NCBI RefSeq assembly: GCF_000238295.3
Contig: NZ_AHCD03000037.1
Span: forward strand, 14,531-78,530
Reading direction: 5' to 3'
From: Pseudoalteromonas rubra
Lineage (GTDB): Bacteria; Pseudomonadota; Gammaproteobacteria; Enterobacterales; Alteromonadaceae
Length of the DNA: 64,000 bases
The notes under the pieces are model-generated. The model saw nothing but the letters and a program-made list of their open reading frames with translations. It did no database searches and was not told where the DNA came from. The translations under genes and the position numbers were made by a program. Below, one piece after another: positions 1-7,846 of the stretch (its first letter is position 1; every line of letters starts with the position of its first letter).

Positions 1-1094
1 CGATCCAACAGGCCCTGTACCAGATTAGGATAAGTAGAGACGTCTTTTAATCCGATAGGCAGTGAATCACCCACACCGTCATAATCGGAGCCAATTCCTA
101 CATGGTCGATACCAATGAGCTCTACGACATGATCAATGTGATCGAGTACTTGCTCCAAAGTGGCGTACGGGAACGGGTTTTTCGCACGATATGCCGCTCT
201 GAAATCGGTTTTACTTTTACCCTGACTGGTTGCTTGCGCTTCCGCTTCATTACGTTGATCGTACCAACTGCGCGAGCTGGCTGTGACAAAGCTTGAACCA
301 AAGTTAATTTGAATGACGCCGCCATTCTTTTTCAGGGCTTTGAGCATATCGTCATCCATATTGCGCTCAAATCCTGGTGTGTATTTACGCAATGAGGAAT
401 GCGATGCAATCACTGGGACTTTAGACAACTCCATCACTTGATAGAAGGCCGCATCAGAAATATGTGAGACATCGATCAGCATGCCAATCTTATTCATTTC
501 CACGACAAGCTCTTTACCAAATGGGCTCAGGCCCTTCCATTTACGGCGAATGTCGTATGACGAGTCAGAAATGTGGTTGCTTTGTGAGTGAGCCAGAGTG
601 ATATAGCGAACGCCTCTGTCAAAGAAGTGCTTCAGGTTATTTATATCACCTTCAATGGGGGAGCCGTTCTCCATGCCCATTGCAACCGAGATTTTCTTTT
701 CACGAAATTGACGAAGGATATCTTTGGTATTGTAGGCCATAGCAAATTTATCTGGTGCACGCTGCGCCAGCGCTTCCATGCCATCTATTAGCTGGTTCGC
801 CAGTTGGTAGCTTTTACCTTTGCCTTCAAACTCCAGATTCGCAGGAATATATATCGACATAAAGGGGGCGTTCAGGCCGCCCTGCACGGCACGGGGATAA
901 TCAAAGTCGCCGCCTTTCGTGGCCTTAGTGACATCTTCCCAGTGCTCTTTGATACGATATGGGACGTCGATGTGAGTGTCTATCAGCAGGTTCTGCTGAG
1001 CGATGCGGTGGGCGCGCTCAGATACCTTAATGTCGCTGGCGTAGGCATTCGACAGGCTTAAAGCCAGGGCGCAGAGTGTAGCGGGTAACTTCAT
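1..1094 (-). CDS. Secreted M19 (membrane/renal) dipeptidase, C-terminus cut by window edge
   Basis: This zinc dipeptidase of peptidase family M19 would hydrolyse dipeptides in the periplasm. The reading frame is open from the ATG at 1094 to the left edge of the window, about 364 codons, so its end is missing. The first 20 residues form a signal peptide ending in AYAS. It is followed by DTHIDVP, which carries the HxD metal motif of the family. Further on, the segments NNLKHFFDRGVRYITLAHS, DVSHISDAAF and IGSDYDG match M19 metal-site regions. AAGG lies 7 bases before the ATG. It is the last visible member of a run of minus-strand genes. Confidence 0.88.
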   Translation of the reverse strand, partial: MKLPATLCALALSLSNAYASDIKVSERAHRIAQQNLLIDTHIDVPYRIKEHWEDVTKATKGGDFDYPRAVQGGLNAPFMSIYIPANLEFEGKGKSYQLANQLIDGMEALAQRAPDKFAMAYNTKDILRQFREKKISVAMGMENGSPIEGDINNLKHFFDRGVRYITLAHSQSNHISDSSYDIRRKWKGLSPFGKELVVEMNKIGMLIDVSHISDAAFYQVMELSKVPVIASHSSLRKYTPGFERNMDDDMLKALKKNGGVIQINFGSSFVTASSRSWYDQRNEAEAQATSQGKSKTDFRAAYRAKNPFPYATLEQVLDHIDHVVELIGIDHVGIGSDYDGVGDSLPIGLKDVSTYPNLVQGLLD

Positions 1095-1192
1095 GGATTG
1101 ACCTTGTTATTCTTTGTAGTGTGTGTCGATTGTAGCAAGTTGGCGTTTATCTACAATCCATTCTGTCGGTTAGCCCGTGGGACTGACCGAAA

Positions 1193-1438
1193 TTAGTCGT
1201 AGTTGTATTCCTCGGTCTGCATCGTCTGAAATTGGGCTTTTGAGACAATATTGACGGACTCATGCAATTCGGAATAAACCAGCAAGGCTTCTCCTGACTT
1301 AAGCTGAGCATGAACCTGCTCGACCTTGCGCTCTGTGCTGATTTCACTGTCACCATAGTCGGTGCCTTCACGCAGCACATAATGCTCAATCAGATTGCTT
1401 AGCGTGGCGGGGTCCAGTTGCTGATATGGAATGATCAT
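1193..1438 (-). CDS. yheU: YheU family (UPF0270) protein
   Basis: This is an 81-residue protein of the UPF0270/YheU family, whose biochemical role is unknown. It begins MIIPYQQLDP and contains EGTDYGDSE, both typical of the family, and its length fits. It lies 7 bases downstream of the yheT gene on the same strand. In enterobacteria yheS, yheT and yheU are likewise adjacent, so co-transcription with yheT is likely. I see no signal peptide or membrane segment. Confidence 0.85.
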   Translation of the reverse strand: MIIPYQQLDPATLSNLIEHYVLREGTDYGDSEISTERKVEQVHAQLKSGEALLVYSELHESVNIVSKAQFQTMQTEEYNYD

Positions 1439-1445
1439 AATGTCT

Positions 1446-2435
1446 TTAAACTCGATGATTTAGTAGTGAGTGTAAATAAGCGGGGACAATTTGCTCAAGC
1501 CAGAAAACGGGCTTGAAAGGATTGCGCCCGGCAATAAAGCCGACATGTCCCCCTTGTGGTGACACTGCCAGCGTAACCTGATCGCTGATCTGAGTCTGAG
1601 TGGGGATCGCGCGGGTCGACAGCATGGGATCATCGGCGGCATGGATCAGCAGAGTTGGGGTGGCGATCTGCTTCAGATAGGGTTGCGCACTGGCTTTGGC
1701 GTAGTAATCTTCTGCGCCCTTAAAACCATGTAATGGTGCGGTGATCCGCTCATCAAACTGCCATAGATCACGGATCTGTTGAATCTCATCGCGGCCGATC
1801 TGGAGTGCCCCTTCTATTTGATCAAATTTACGTGAGAAGGAGCGCTTCATGCGATCAAGCAGGTACTTTTGATACAGTTTAAAACAGCTCTTACGGATCA
1901 CCTGGCAGGAAGAAGACAAGTGGTAGGGTGCAGAGATCACAGCGGCCCCATCCAGCTGGCTGTCATGACCTTGCTCCCCAAGATATTTGGCCAGTACATT
2001 GCCGCCCAGTGAGAATCCCACTGCGTACAAGGGACGATCAACAAAGCGTTGTTTCAGGGTTTGCAGTAAAAAAGCCAGATCGCCGGTTTCACCGCTGTGG
2101 TAGGCCCGGGGCTGACGGTTCACCTGACGTGAGCAGTTGCGAAAGTGCATCAGTACGGCGTCCAATCCGGCAGTGGTGAGTGCGCGCAGCAGCCCTTTGG
2201 CATAAAAACTATTGATGTTACCTTCAAGTCCATGCAGCACGACAACCAGCGGAGCTTGTTGATTCCCCTTATTCGCCCAGGCCAGTTCTAGAAAGTCATC
2301 ATCGGGTGTCTCGAGATGCTCGTAGCGCACATCGGCTTTCAGGGTTGGCCTGAACAGACGGGGCAAAATGGTTTGCAGATGACGGTTGCGCATCCACCAG
2401 GCGGGTTGAAAGGTTAACTCTGACGGCTTTAACAT
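1446..2435 (-). CDS. yheT: YheT-type alpha/beta hydrolase
   Basis: This is an alpha/beta-hydrolase of the YheT (COG0429) family with unknown natural substrate. The first part has RNRHLQTI, a family hallmark. VLHGLEG gives the oxyanion-side HG motif, VGFSLGG is the nucleophile elbow with the catalytic Ser, HAADDPM holds the acid residue and SPQGGHVGF the catalytic His. The frame is open up to 2519, but I chose the ATG at 2435 (329 residues) because an AGGA sequence stands upstream of it and homology begins there. An ATG at 2480 is an alternative. It is followed directly by yheU. Confidence 0.85.
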   Translation of the reverse strand: MLKPSELTFQPAWWMRNRHLQTILPRLFRPTLKADVRYEHLETPDDDFLELAWANKGNQQAPLVVVLHGLEGNINSFYAKGLLRALTTAGLDAVLMHFRNCSRQVNRQPRAYHSGETGDLAFLLQTLKQRFVDRPLYAVGFSLGGNVLAKYLGEQGHDSQLDGAAVISAPYHLSSSCQVIRKSCFKLYQKYLLDRMKRSFSRKFDQIEGALQIGRDEIQQIRDLWQFDERITAPLHGFKGAEDYYAKASAQPYLKQIATPTLLIHAADDPMLSTRAIPTQTQISDQVTLAVSPQGGHVGFIAGRNPFKPVFWLEQIVPAYLHSLLNHRV

Positions 2436-2599
2436 GTGGTTTGTATTTCCTGTAAATACCTCTGCGACGGTGAGGCTCATGTATGCACCCAAAAGAGCAA
2501 TCGCATCGTGTGACGCCAATCAAAAAGCGGGGGATGATGAGCCTGAAAATGCCATCAGTGTATCAAACTGCGGGAAATAACCAAAAGAATGTTCGGGTA

Positions 2600-2773
2600 A
2601 TACCAATTTGCTTAATTAAGTGTTCTATTTTGAGGCGAGAAAATAGGGTCGATAACCAGACAAAAATTTGTGAACCTATGTCTAAGGTATAAGGTTCTAA
2701 ATGAGAAATTTTTAACGCCGTTAGCGTCCTATTTGCTCCTTCAAATTGAACAGGTATTAAGTGAAATTGGTAT
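2600..2773. repeat. MITE-like palindromic intergenic element
   Basis: About 174 bases bounded by ATACCAATTT and its exact inverse complement AAATTGGTAT. The inverted similarity continues inward: left CTTAAT, TGTTC and AAATAGG match the complement of the right arm with small gaps. The centre again pairs (AAAAATTT with AAATTTTT). The whole element could therefore fold into one long imperfect hairpin. It holds no open frame. Elements with these TACCAATTT ends are common between genes in marine Alteromonadales genomes, in my recollection. It follows yheT's 5' side and the terminator of the neighbouring gene. Confidence 0.6.
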
Positions 2774-2776
2774 AAT

Positions 2777-2813
2777 AAAAAGCACCCGATCAGCTGGGCT
2801 GATAAGGTGCTTT
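2777..2813 (-). terminator. Rho-independent terminator after DUF3149 gene (distal copy)
   Basis: On the minus strand the stem AAAGCACC/GGTGCTTT closes on an inner GATCAGC-type arm and is followed by TTTTTATTAT. It lies 87 bases past the DUF3149-type stop codon. The same hairpin is repeated in the other copy. Confidence 0.85.
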
Positions 2814-2899
2814 GTGCGTCGTGCTTAATTCTAGAACGGGAACTAATTGCTTAACGTTTCAACAACATGTTTCGAATAACATAAAAGAGTGTCGACGAT

Positions 2900-3040
2900 T
2901 TACTCAGGTACTTCTGCTTCTTGCACTTTCTTGATGAAGTAGTAGACGTAGAAACAACACAGTACGATTACCACGCCCAAGATGCCGAAAGAGAGAAATA
3001 ACACTGGGTCAGTAAAAAAGTCTCTGAAGAATACGTTCAT
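2900..3040 (-). CDS. 46-aa single-pass membrane protein, DUF3149-type (distal copy)
   Basis: A 46-codon gene starting MNVFFRDFFTDPVLFL and ending QEAEVPE. It has a single hydrophobic segment of about 22 residues (roughly 11-34) followed by the YVYYFIKK motif that I associate with the DUF3149 family of tiny membrane proteins. Function is unknown. A perfect AGGAGG stands 7 bases before the ATG, so translation should be strong. It has its own promoter region with two FNR-like boxes and its own terminator. The identical gene sits at 4607-4747. Confidence 0.8.
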   Translation of the reverse strand: MNVFFRDFFTDPVLFLSFGILGVVIVLCCFYVYYFIKKVQEAEVPE

Positions 3041-3063
3041 GTCTGTGCCTCCTGATTTGTCGA

Positions 3064-3162
3064 TGGAGTAATCTTAGTCGAGCATGCACAGCGCAGATAT
3101 GATCAAGATCAAGTTTCCCGGGGCCCTATTCAGAACTCGGTAAATTGCTTGATCCCGATCAT
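3064..3162 (-). promoter_or_regulatory. FNR-type promoter of DUF3149 gene (distal copy)
   Basis: Two FNR-like sites, TTGATCTTGATCAT (3099-3112, read on minus) and TTGATCCCGATCAT (3149-3162, read on plus), each match TTGATnnnnATCAA except for the last base. A -10-like TAAGAT (3071-3076, minus) would place the start near 3064. The near site would then be centred at -41.5 and the far one near -91.5, the spacing expected for class II plus class I activation by FNR/Anr. The regulatory role is inferred. Confidence 0.6.
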
Positions 3163-3602
3163 GTTTTTGCGGGGATAGTGAGCCTTTGGGTGGGAGTCAG
3201 GTAGTGTGCCAGGTTATCTGGGTGCGGGTTTTGTTGGGGGGCTTGTTGATTGAGGTAGTCAATAAGCATAGCTTGCTGGTACTTTTCCTGGGCTAGTTCA
3301 GCATTGAGCATATGCTGGCGCAGCTCATCATACGCCTTATAGTGCTGATGCTGCTGTTTCAATATGCGGCGTATTTGACGCTGGGGATGCAAGACGGTGC
3401 GGTCAAATGTATCACACAGCCCGTGCAATGCCTGAACTTGCGTTACATTAAGTGACAGGTCACGTGCGTCGAGGTACATCAACAGTAAAATCAGATTGAT
3501 GTTTTTGTGTTCGTTATCTTGCAGTGCGAGCAGGGCATCCTGCATGCCTGCACGCGCATAGTGCGCGCAGGCAAAAGTCCAGAAATCTGCAGCGTCTAGC
3601 AT
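3159..3602 (-). CDS. TIGR02444-type protein (distal copy)
   Basis: A 147-residue protein starting MLDAADFWTFACAHY, of the TIGR02444 family of small uncharacterised proteobacterial proteins. The middle part is helical with conserved LLLMYLDARDLSL. It contains no signal peptide. It is identical to the gene at 4866-5309. Its ATG overlaps the last codons of the ABC-F reading frame by 7 bases (ATGCTAG), a translational coupling arrangement. In this copy the upstream ABC-F frame is only a fragment without a proper start, so coupling should be lost and expression is doubtful. Confidence 0.8.
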   Translation of the reverse strand: MLDAADFWTFACAHYARAGMQDALLALQDNEHKNINLILLLMYLDARDLSLNVTQVQALHGLCDTFDRTVLHPQRQIRRILKQQHQHYKAYDELRQHMLNAELAQEKYQQAMLIDYLNQQAPQQNPHPDNLAHYLTPTQRLTIPAKT

Positions 3603-4453
3603 ATCTCGCCACTTTGCTCGAAATGGGTCTGTTTTTCTTCGAGCTCCTCCAGAGCCATAAGCAGCGCCTCTTCGGTATCGTTTAACTGCGGTGTGAGTTT
3701 AGCTTGTTGAGCCAGCAACTCACTGAGCTTCCCTTTATTTTGTTCGGAGTAAAGGTCGTTATCAGACAATGCCGTTTCAACTTCCCCAAGTGCAGCGCTG
3801 AGTTTATCGAGCTCTTTCTCCAGTTTGTCGATCGATTTTTTCAGAGGTTGTACGGCCTTGCGGAATTCCGCTTCCAGACGCTTCTGTTCTTTTCGATTAA
3901 CACTTGAGTGGGCTTTGTCTTCGTTGCTGTCTTTGCGCGCGGCTTCTTTATTGGCGTTAAGTAGCCACTGGTAATAGGCATCTAAGTCATAACCAAAGGC
4001 GCTCACTTCACCCTGATCGACCAGGTAATACTCATCCGCGGTGTGTTTAAGCATATGGCGATCGTGCGATACGGTGACCATAGCCCCTTCAAAGCCTTGC
4101 AATGCCATCACCAGCGCATGACGCATTTCGAGATCCAGGTGGTTAGTGGGCTCATCCAGCAGTAACAGGTTCGGTTTTTGATACACCAGCATGGCGAGCA
4201 CCAGGCGCGCTTTTTCGCCTCCAGAGAAAGGTTTGACCGGCTCCAGGGCTTTGTCGCCGTTAAAGGCGAAGCCACCCAGAAAATCGCGTAGTGACTGCTC
4301 ACTGGCTTGTGGGTCGAGACGCTGTATGTGAGTAACCGCACTGGCACTGAGATCCAGCGATTCCAATTGATGCTGGGCGAAATAGCCAATCTTCAGCCCC
4401 TGATGCTGAAAAACCTCTCCCGCTTGCGGTGATAGTTCACCGGCAAGCAGTTT
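3596..4453 (-). pseudogene. 3' fragment of the ABC-F ATPase gene created by the duplication
   Basis: This is an exact copy of the last 286 codons of the ABC-F gene at 5303-7225. It begins inside the second Walker A region (after NGAGKST; first retained residues KLLAGELSPQ). It keeps the second signature FSGGEKARL, Walker B LLLLDEPTNHLD and the C-terminal coiled coil. Upstream the frame runs only into the terminator hairpin at 4484-4520, where a GTG at 4492 lies within the stem. I see no ribosome binding site. It should not yield a working ATPase. Confidence 0.9.
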
Positions 4454-4483
4454 TGAACAGGTATTAAGTGAAATTGGTATAAT

Positions 4484-4520
4484 AAAAAGCACCCGATCAG
4501 CTGGGCTGATAAGGTGCTTT
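4484..4520 (-). terminator. Rho-independent terminator after DUF3149 gene (proximal copy)
   Basis: Same hairpin as at 2777-2813, with a T-rich tail on the minus strand. It now lies immediately upstream of the truncated ABC-F fragment and should block read-through into it. Confidence 0.85.
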
Positions 4521-4606
4521 GTGCGTCGTGCTTAATTCTAGAACGGGAACTAATTGCTTAACGTTTCAACAACATGTTTCGAATAACATAAAAGAGTGTC
4601 GACGAT

Positions 4607-4747
4607 TTACTCAGGTACTTCTGCTTCTTGCACTTTCTTGATGAAGTAGTAGACGTAGAAACAACACAGTACGATTACCACGCCCAAGATGCCGAAAGAG
4701 AGAAATAACACTGGGTCAGTAAAAAAGTCTCTGAAGAATACGTTCAT
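4607..4747 (-). CDS. 46-aa single-pass membrane protein, DUF3149-type (proximal copy)
   Basis: Identical in sequence to the gene at 2900-3040: a short cytoplasm- or periplasm-exposed start (MNVFFRDFF), one membrane segment, then YVYYFIKK and an acidic tail. AGGAGG lies 7 bases before the ATG. This is the original-order copy, placed after the TIGR02444-type gene and before a terminator. It has its own FNR-like promoter. Two copies would double the dose of this small protein. Function unknown. Confidence 0.8.
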   Translation of the reverse strand: MNVFFRDFFTDPVLFLSFGILGVVIVLCCFYVYYFIKKVQEAEVPE

Positions 4748-4770
4748 GTCTGTGCCTCCTGATTTGTCGA

Positions 4771-4869
4771 TGGAGTAATCTTAGTCGAGCATGCACAGCG
4801 CAGATATGATCAAGATCAAGTTTCCCGGGGCCCTATTCAGAACTCGGTAAATTGCTTGATCCCGATCAT
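4771..4869 (-). promoter_or_regulatory. FNR-type promoter of DUF3149 gene (proximal copy)
   Basis: Exact repeat of the region at 3064-3162: FNR-like boxes at 4806-4819 and 4856-4869 and the -10-like TAAGAT at 4778-4783. Predicted transcription start near 4771. Confidence 0.6.
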
Positions 4870-5309
4870 GTTTTTGCGGGGATAGTGAGCCTTTGGGTGG
4901 GAGTCAGGTAGTGTGCCAGGTTATCTGGGTGCGGGTTTTGTTGGGGGGCTTGTTGATTGAGGTAGTCAATAAGCATAGCTTGCTGGTACTTTTCCTGGGC
5001 TAGTTCAGCATTGAGCATATGCTGGCGCAGCTCATCATACGCCTTATAGTGCTGATGCTGCTGTTTCAATATGCGGCGTATTTGACGCTGGGGATGCAAG
5101 ACGGTGCGGTCAAATGTATCACACAGCCCGTGCAATGCCTGAACTTGCGTTACATTAAGTGACAGGTCACGTGCGTCGAGGTACATCAACAGTAAAATCA
5201 GATTGATGTTTTTGTGTTCGTTATCTTGCAGTGCGAGCAGGGCATCCTGCATGCCTGCACGCGCATAGTGCGCGCAGGCAAAAGTCCAGAAATCTGCAGC
5301 GTCTAGCAT
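4866..5309 (-). CDS. TIGR02444-type protein (proximal copy)
   Basis: A 147-residue protein of the TIGR02444 family, function unknown. It is mostly helical, lacks a signal peptide, and ends TLTPTQ...PAKT. Its start codon overlaps the stop of the intact ABC-F gene by 7 bases (ATGCTAG), so it is probably translated by coupling with that gene. This suggests a shared expression level or related role. The last bases of the gene overlap one of the FNR-like boxes of the following gene. Identical to the gene at 3159-3602. Confidence 0.85.
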   Translation of the reverse strand: MLDAADFWTFACAHYARAGMQDALLALQDNEHKNINLILLLMYLDARDLSLNVTQVQALHGLCDTFDRTVLHPQRQIRRILKQQHQHYKAYDELRQHMLNAELAQEKYQQAMLIDYLNQQAPQQNPHPDNLAHYLTPTQRLTIPAKT

Positions 5310-7225
5310 ATCTCGCCACTTTGCTCGAAATGGGTCTGTTTTTCTTCGAGCTCCTCCAGAGCCATAAGCAGCGCCTCTTCGGTATCGTTTAACTGCGGTG
5401 TGAGTTTAGCTTGTTGAGCCAGCAACTCACTGAGCTTCCCTTTATTTTGTTCGGAGTAAAGGTCGTTATCAGACAATGCCGTTTCAACTTCCCCAAGTGC
5501 AGCGCTGAGTTTATCGAGCTCTTTCTCCAGTTTGTCGATCGATTTTTTCAGAGGTTGTACGGCCTTGCGGAATTCCGCTTCCAGACGCTTCTGTTCTTTT
5601 CGATTAACACTTGAGTGGGCTTTGTCTTCGTTGCTGTCTTTGCGCGCGGCTTCTTTATTGGCGTTAAGTAGCCACTGGTAATAGGCATCTAAGTCATAAC
5701 CAAAGGCGCTCACTTCACCCTGATCGACCAGGTAATACTCATCCGCGGTGTGTTTAAGCATATGGCGATCGTGCGATACGGTGACCATAGCCCCTTCAAA
5801 GCCTTGCAATGCCATCACCAGCGCATGACGCATTTCGAGATCCAGGTGGTTAGTGGGCTCATCCAGCAGTAACAGGTTCGGTTTTTGATACACCAGCATG
5901 GCGAGCACCAGGCGCGCTTTTTCGCCTCCAGAGAAAGGTTTGACCGGCTCCAGGGCTTTGTCGCCGTTAAAGGCGAAGCCACCCAGAAAATCGCGTAGTG
6001 ACTGCTCACTGGCTTGTGGGTCGAGACGCTGTATGTGAGTAACCGCACTGGCACTGAGATCCAGCGATTCCAATTGATGCTGGGCGAAATAGCCAATCTT
6101 CAGCCCCTGATGCTGAAAAACCTCTCCCGCTTGCGGTGATAGTTCACCGGCAAGCAGTTTAATCAACGTAGACTTACCTGCACCATTGCGGCCCAGCAGG
6201 GCGATACGGCTACCCGGCACCAGATTGAGTTTAATCTTGTGTAAGATAGTCACCTCACCATATCCGGCCTGGGCTTGATCTAATGTCATCAGCGGGTTAG
6301 GCATGCTGTCAGGGTTGCTGAACTCAAAGCTAAACGGTGAATCAGCATGGGCGGGCGCCAGCTTTTCCATGCGCTCCAGGGCCTTAACCCGACTTTGAGC
6401 TTGTTTGGCTTTACTCGCTTTGGCTTTAAACCGGGTGATAAATTGTTCCAGGTGGGCAATGGTGGCTTGTTGTTTTTCGTATAACGCCTGTTGCTGCGCC
6501 ATGCGCTCGGCCTTTTGGCGTTCAAACTGGGAGTAGTGGCCTTTATAAACGTTGAGCTGCTGTTGATCTACATGCCAGATTTGATCGACCACCGCATCGA
6601 GAAACTCCCGGTCGTGTGAGATCAGGACCAGGGTGCCCTGATAGGCTTTTAAGAAACGTTCGAGCCAGTATACCGCATCGAGGTCAAGGTGGTTGGTCGG
6701 TTCATCCAGCAGTAACAGGTCGGCATCGCGGATCAATGCCTGGGCGAGGTTCAGCCGCATTCGCCAGCCACCAGAAAAGGCACTGACCGCGTCGCTTAGT
6801 TGTGCATTGCTAAAACCCAGACCATGTAATAGTTCCCCGGCTTTGGCTTCTATTGAGTAGCCGCCAACTACTTCTATCTGCTGATGCAGACGAGCCTGCT
6901 CGGCACCGTCGCCTGACGCCTCGGCGCTGTGCAGTGCACTGCGCAGCGCATAATATTCGGGGTGACCCTGTAGCACGTATTCCAGCGCACTGACAGCCAG
7001 CGCGGGCGTTTCCTGCTTTACGGATGCAATGGACCAGTCTTTCGGAATTTGCAGCTCGCCCGCATCCAGATGTAATTCTGATTTGAGCAACGCAAACAAG
7101 GAGGATTTGCCACACCCATTGGCGCCGACCAGGCCCACTTTGTGCTGTGGAAATAAGGTGGCGCTGGCATTTTTAAGCAGCGTTTTACCACCGCGCATAA
7201 GTTCAATATTCGAAAGCTGGATCAT
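5303..7225 (-). CDS. yheS: ABC-F family ATPase, YheS-like
   Basis: A 640-residue soluble ABC-F protein with two ATPase domains and no membrane segments. ABC-F proteins bind the ribosomal E site and modulate translation. Domain 1 has GANGCGKSS (Walker A), FSGGWRMRL (signature) and LLLLDEPTNHLD (Walker B). Domain 2 has GRNGAGKST, FSGGEKARL and a second LLLLDEPTNHLD. Between them is the linker/arm region with SKAKQAQSRVK. The last 100 residues form a charged coiled coil. Length and the yheT-yheU neighbourhood point to YheS. It leads an operon with the TIGR02444-type gene. Its 3' part is duplicated downstream. Confidence 0.88.
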   Translation of the reverse strand: MIQLSNIELMRGGKTLLKNASATLFPQHKVGLVGANGCGKSSLFALLKSELHLDAGELQIPKDWSIASVKQETPALAVSALEYVLQGHPEYYALRSALHSAEASGDGAEQARLHQQIEVVGGYSIEAKAGELLHGLGFSNAQLSDAVSAFSGGWRMRLNLAQALIRDADLLLLDEPTNHLDLDAVYWLERFLKAYQGTLVLISHDREFLDAVVDQIWHVDQQQLNVYKGHYSQFERQKAERMAQQQALYEKQQATIAHLEQFITRFKAKASKAKQAQSRVKALERMEKLAPAHADSPFSFEFSNPDSMPNPLMTLDQAQAGYGEVTILHKIKLNLVPGSRIALLGRNGAGKSTLIKLLAGELSPQAGEVFQHQGLKIGYFAQHQLESLDLSASAVTHIQRLDPQASEQSLRDFLGGFAFNGDKALEPVKPFSGGEKARLVLAMLVYQKPNLLLLDEPTNHLDLEMRHALVMALQGFEGAMVTVSHDRHMLKHTADEYYLVDQGEVSAFGYDLDAYYQWLLNANKEAARKDSNEDKAHSSVNRKEQKRLEAEFRKAVQPLKKSIDKLEKELDKLSAALGEVETALSDNDLYSEQNKGKLSELLAQQAKLTPQLNDTEEALLMALEELEEKQTHFEQSGEIC

Positions 7226-7397
7226 ACCGTTACATCACTGTTTACTAATGCGCCCATCATAACACGGATCCCTGCGGACACTCCAAGCGTATCAACCACA
7301 GAGAATATAGGTTAAAATAGCCGGCCAGGGCGCGCAGCCCGTGATATGAATCGTCAACTGAACCGTTTACGGATCAGCTAACCTGAGGTAACTAAAG

Positions 7398-7598
7398 GTG
7401 AGAAAGAAAAAACGCTTTATTGCAGGGGCATCTTGTCCTGAGTGTCACGAAGCTGACGTCATGATGTTGTACAAAGAGCATGACGTGGAAAAGGTGGAAT
7501 GTGTGAAGTGTGGTCATATCATGACACAGCCGAAAGAAGCTGTTCAGGCCTCAACACGCCAGTTTGAGCAGGTTATCGGGGTATTCAGGCCAGAATAA
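7398..7598 (+). CDS. yheV: YheV family zinc-ribbon protein
   Basis: A 66-residue protein with two CxxC pairs (CPEC and CVKC), a probable zinc ribbon, matching the YheV family of unknown function. The start is GTG at 7398, with GAGGT about 9 bases upstream and homology beginning MRKKKRFIAGA. It is transcribed divergently from the ABC-F gene and convergently with slyX. In E. coli yheV also sits close to the yheS/slyX region. Confidence 0.85.
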   Translation: MRKKKRFIAGASCPECHEADVMMLYKEHDVEKVECVKCGHIMTQPKEAVQASTRQFEQVIGVFRPE

Positions 7599-7631
7599 TC
7601 GGAGCACAAATGGCTTGGCTCCGTAGCCGGG

Positions 7632-7844
7632 TCAATAATGTGGTGGAGGCGGCTCCTGATGCTGGGGCATCATGCCTGGATCTTTACCTTCTTTGATTTT
7701 TTCTGCCAGTAACTCAATCTGCCGCTGCATGATTGCCAGACGTGCCTGATGCGCACTCAGTTCGTTGTTTAAAATCTCTATGGTTTCGTCCTGAAACGCC
7801 ACTTTGGCTTCCAGTTCGTTAATGCGATCTTCGAGGTCTGTCAT
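7632..7844 (-). CDS. slyX: SlyX family protein
   Basis: A 70-residue coiled-coil protein matching SlyX: heptad-rich MTDLEDRINELEAKVAFQ, then a proline- and histidine-rich tail ending PPPPHY that is typical of the family. The precise role is not known. It starts two bases after the stop of the WD40 lipoprotein gene on the same strand, so the two are probably co-transcribed. In many gammaproteobacteria slyX lies near an FKBP-type prolyl isomerase gene, as it does here (fkpA). Confidence 0.88.
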   Translation of the reverse strand: MTDLEDRINELEAKVAFQDETIEILNNELSAHQARLAIMQRQIELLAEKIKEGKDPGMMPQHQEPPPPHY

Positions 7845-7846
7845 GG

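Larger units (their letters stand above)
2746..4452. repeat. Tandem duplication, distal copy (1,707 bp)
   Basis: This block is repeated, head to tail and without any difference I could find, at 4453-6159 (constant offset 1,707). It holds the 3' part of the ABC-F gene, the TIGR02444-type gene, the DUF3149-type gene and its terminator. The left boundary is fixed by the mismatch 2745 A versus 4452 T. The right boundary is fixed by 4454 T versus 6161 A. Only one base of homology is shared at the junction. This copy carries the truncated ABC-F fragment, so it is the added one. Confidence 0.95.
4453..6159. repeat. Tandem duplication, proximal copy (1,707 bp)
   Basis: Head-to-tail exact counterpart of 2746-4452. 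In this copy the ABC-F gene runs on uninterrupted to its start codon, so its gene order is the ancestral one. Its left end, 4453-4480, keeps only the inner part and tip of the right terminal repeat of the MITE-like element, starting TTGAACAGG. Confidence 0.95.

Noticed and set aside
4453..4520. Alternative start for a shortened functional ABC-F protein at the GTG near 4492
   Set aside because: The GTG lies inside a terminator stem, has no ribosome binding site, and the protein would lack the second Walker A.
2600..6160. Insertion sequence as cause of the duplication
   Set aside because: No transposase frame anywhere in the region; only the non-coding MITE-like element is present.
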